NCBI GenBank assembly: GCA_002399735.1
Contig: DHEF01000017.1
Span: forward strand, 19,163 to 83,162
Length of the DNA stretch: 64,000 bases
Source of the DNA: Chitinophagaceae bacterium UBA4857
Lineage (GTDB): Bacteria; Bacteroidota; Bacteroidia; Chitinophagales; Chitinophagaceae
Direction of reading: 5' to 3'
The notes under the pieces were generated by a model that saw nothing but the letters and a program-made list of their open reading frames with translations, was not told the DNA's origin and searched no databases. Within the stretch, counting starts at the first letter, position 1, and each line of letters opens with the position of its first letter. Shown piece after piece: positions 63,964-64,000 of the stretch. Both the position numbers and the translations under genes were made by a program.

Positions 63964-64000
63964 TGTTTACCAGCTGTAGTACTACTATCATCGTCCCTTG
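63964..64000 (-). repeat. Family A repeat, copy 14 (cut by window end)
   Basis: GTTTACCAGCTGTAGTACTA then CTATCATCGTCCCTTG, the right arm of family A in minus orientation. Confidence 0.8.

Overview
The window is a chromosomal stretch from a low-GC member of the Bacteroidota, most likely a Chitinophagaceae-type organism. The phylum call rests on several independent signs: proteins carrying C-terminal type IX secretion sorting domains, a PorU2-like/PorV2-like gene pair, a one-protein hybrid two-component regulator, a SusD-like remnant, several Bacteroidota-restricted DUF families, and start regions that lack Shine-Dalgarno boxes but often carry the TAnnTTTG -7 box. The family-level call is inference from the gene mix.

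Layout. 1-5.6 kb: a 1831-residue secreted multidomain esterase-like protein. 5.8-11.5 kb: a minus-strand exopolysaccharide cluster (receiver-like protein, phosphosugar transferase fused to a pseudo-receiver, GT2, GT4, methyltransferase, acyltransferase). 11.7-12.9 kb: an EEP-family membrane protein with an altered active-site motif. 13.4-19.6 kb: porU2 and porV2, divergent from tyrS. 21.5-25.4 kb: polyprenol-phosphate sugar synthase, sulfatase-like membrane enzyme, DnaQ-like exonuclease, lipoprotein. 25.5-28.2 kb: DUF456, DUF4403 and GtrA proteins. 28.5-34.6 kb: argS, an AsmA-like protein, an SDR. 35-37.6 kb: an ABC-F ATPase and a methyltransferase. 37.7-44.5 kb: the conserved DUF58/MoxR/DUF4350/DUF4129/SpoIIM cluster with a divergent RDD gene. 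44.5-48.1 kb: a phosphodiesterase, a decaying segment with a SusD-like pseudogene and a frameshifted small membrane gene, and two small paralogous membrane proteins. 48.1-57.7 kb: proS, a low-complexity lipoprotein, a FadL-like porin, miaA, a nucleotidyltransferase with a newly noted 55-residue partner, a pRiA4b ORF-3-like protein, cca and the YrdC/Sua5-type gene. 58-64 kb: tRNA-Leu(CAG), dapD, a hybrid two-component regulator and a small secreted protein.

Housekeeping translation functions are prominent (tyrS, argS, proS, miaA, cca, threonylcarbamoyl-AMP synthase, tRNA-Leu). The surface side is represented by secretion (porU2/porV2), a secreted client protein, and polysaccharide assembly genes.

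The most unusual feature is in the gaps rather than the genes. Nearly every longer intergenic region carries copies of a modular, hairpin-rich repeat (called family A here; at least 14 sites). It has conserved hairpin arms, exchangeable palindromic middle modules, and other repeat families inserted into it. Three further intergenic repeat families (B, C, D) are also present. I found no CRISPR array, prophage, intact insertion sequence or rRNA gene.
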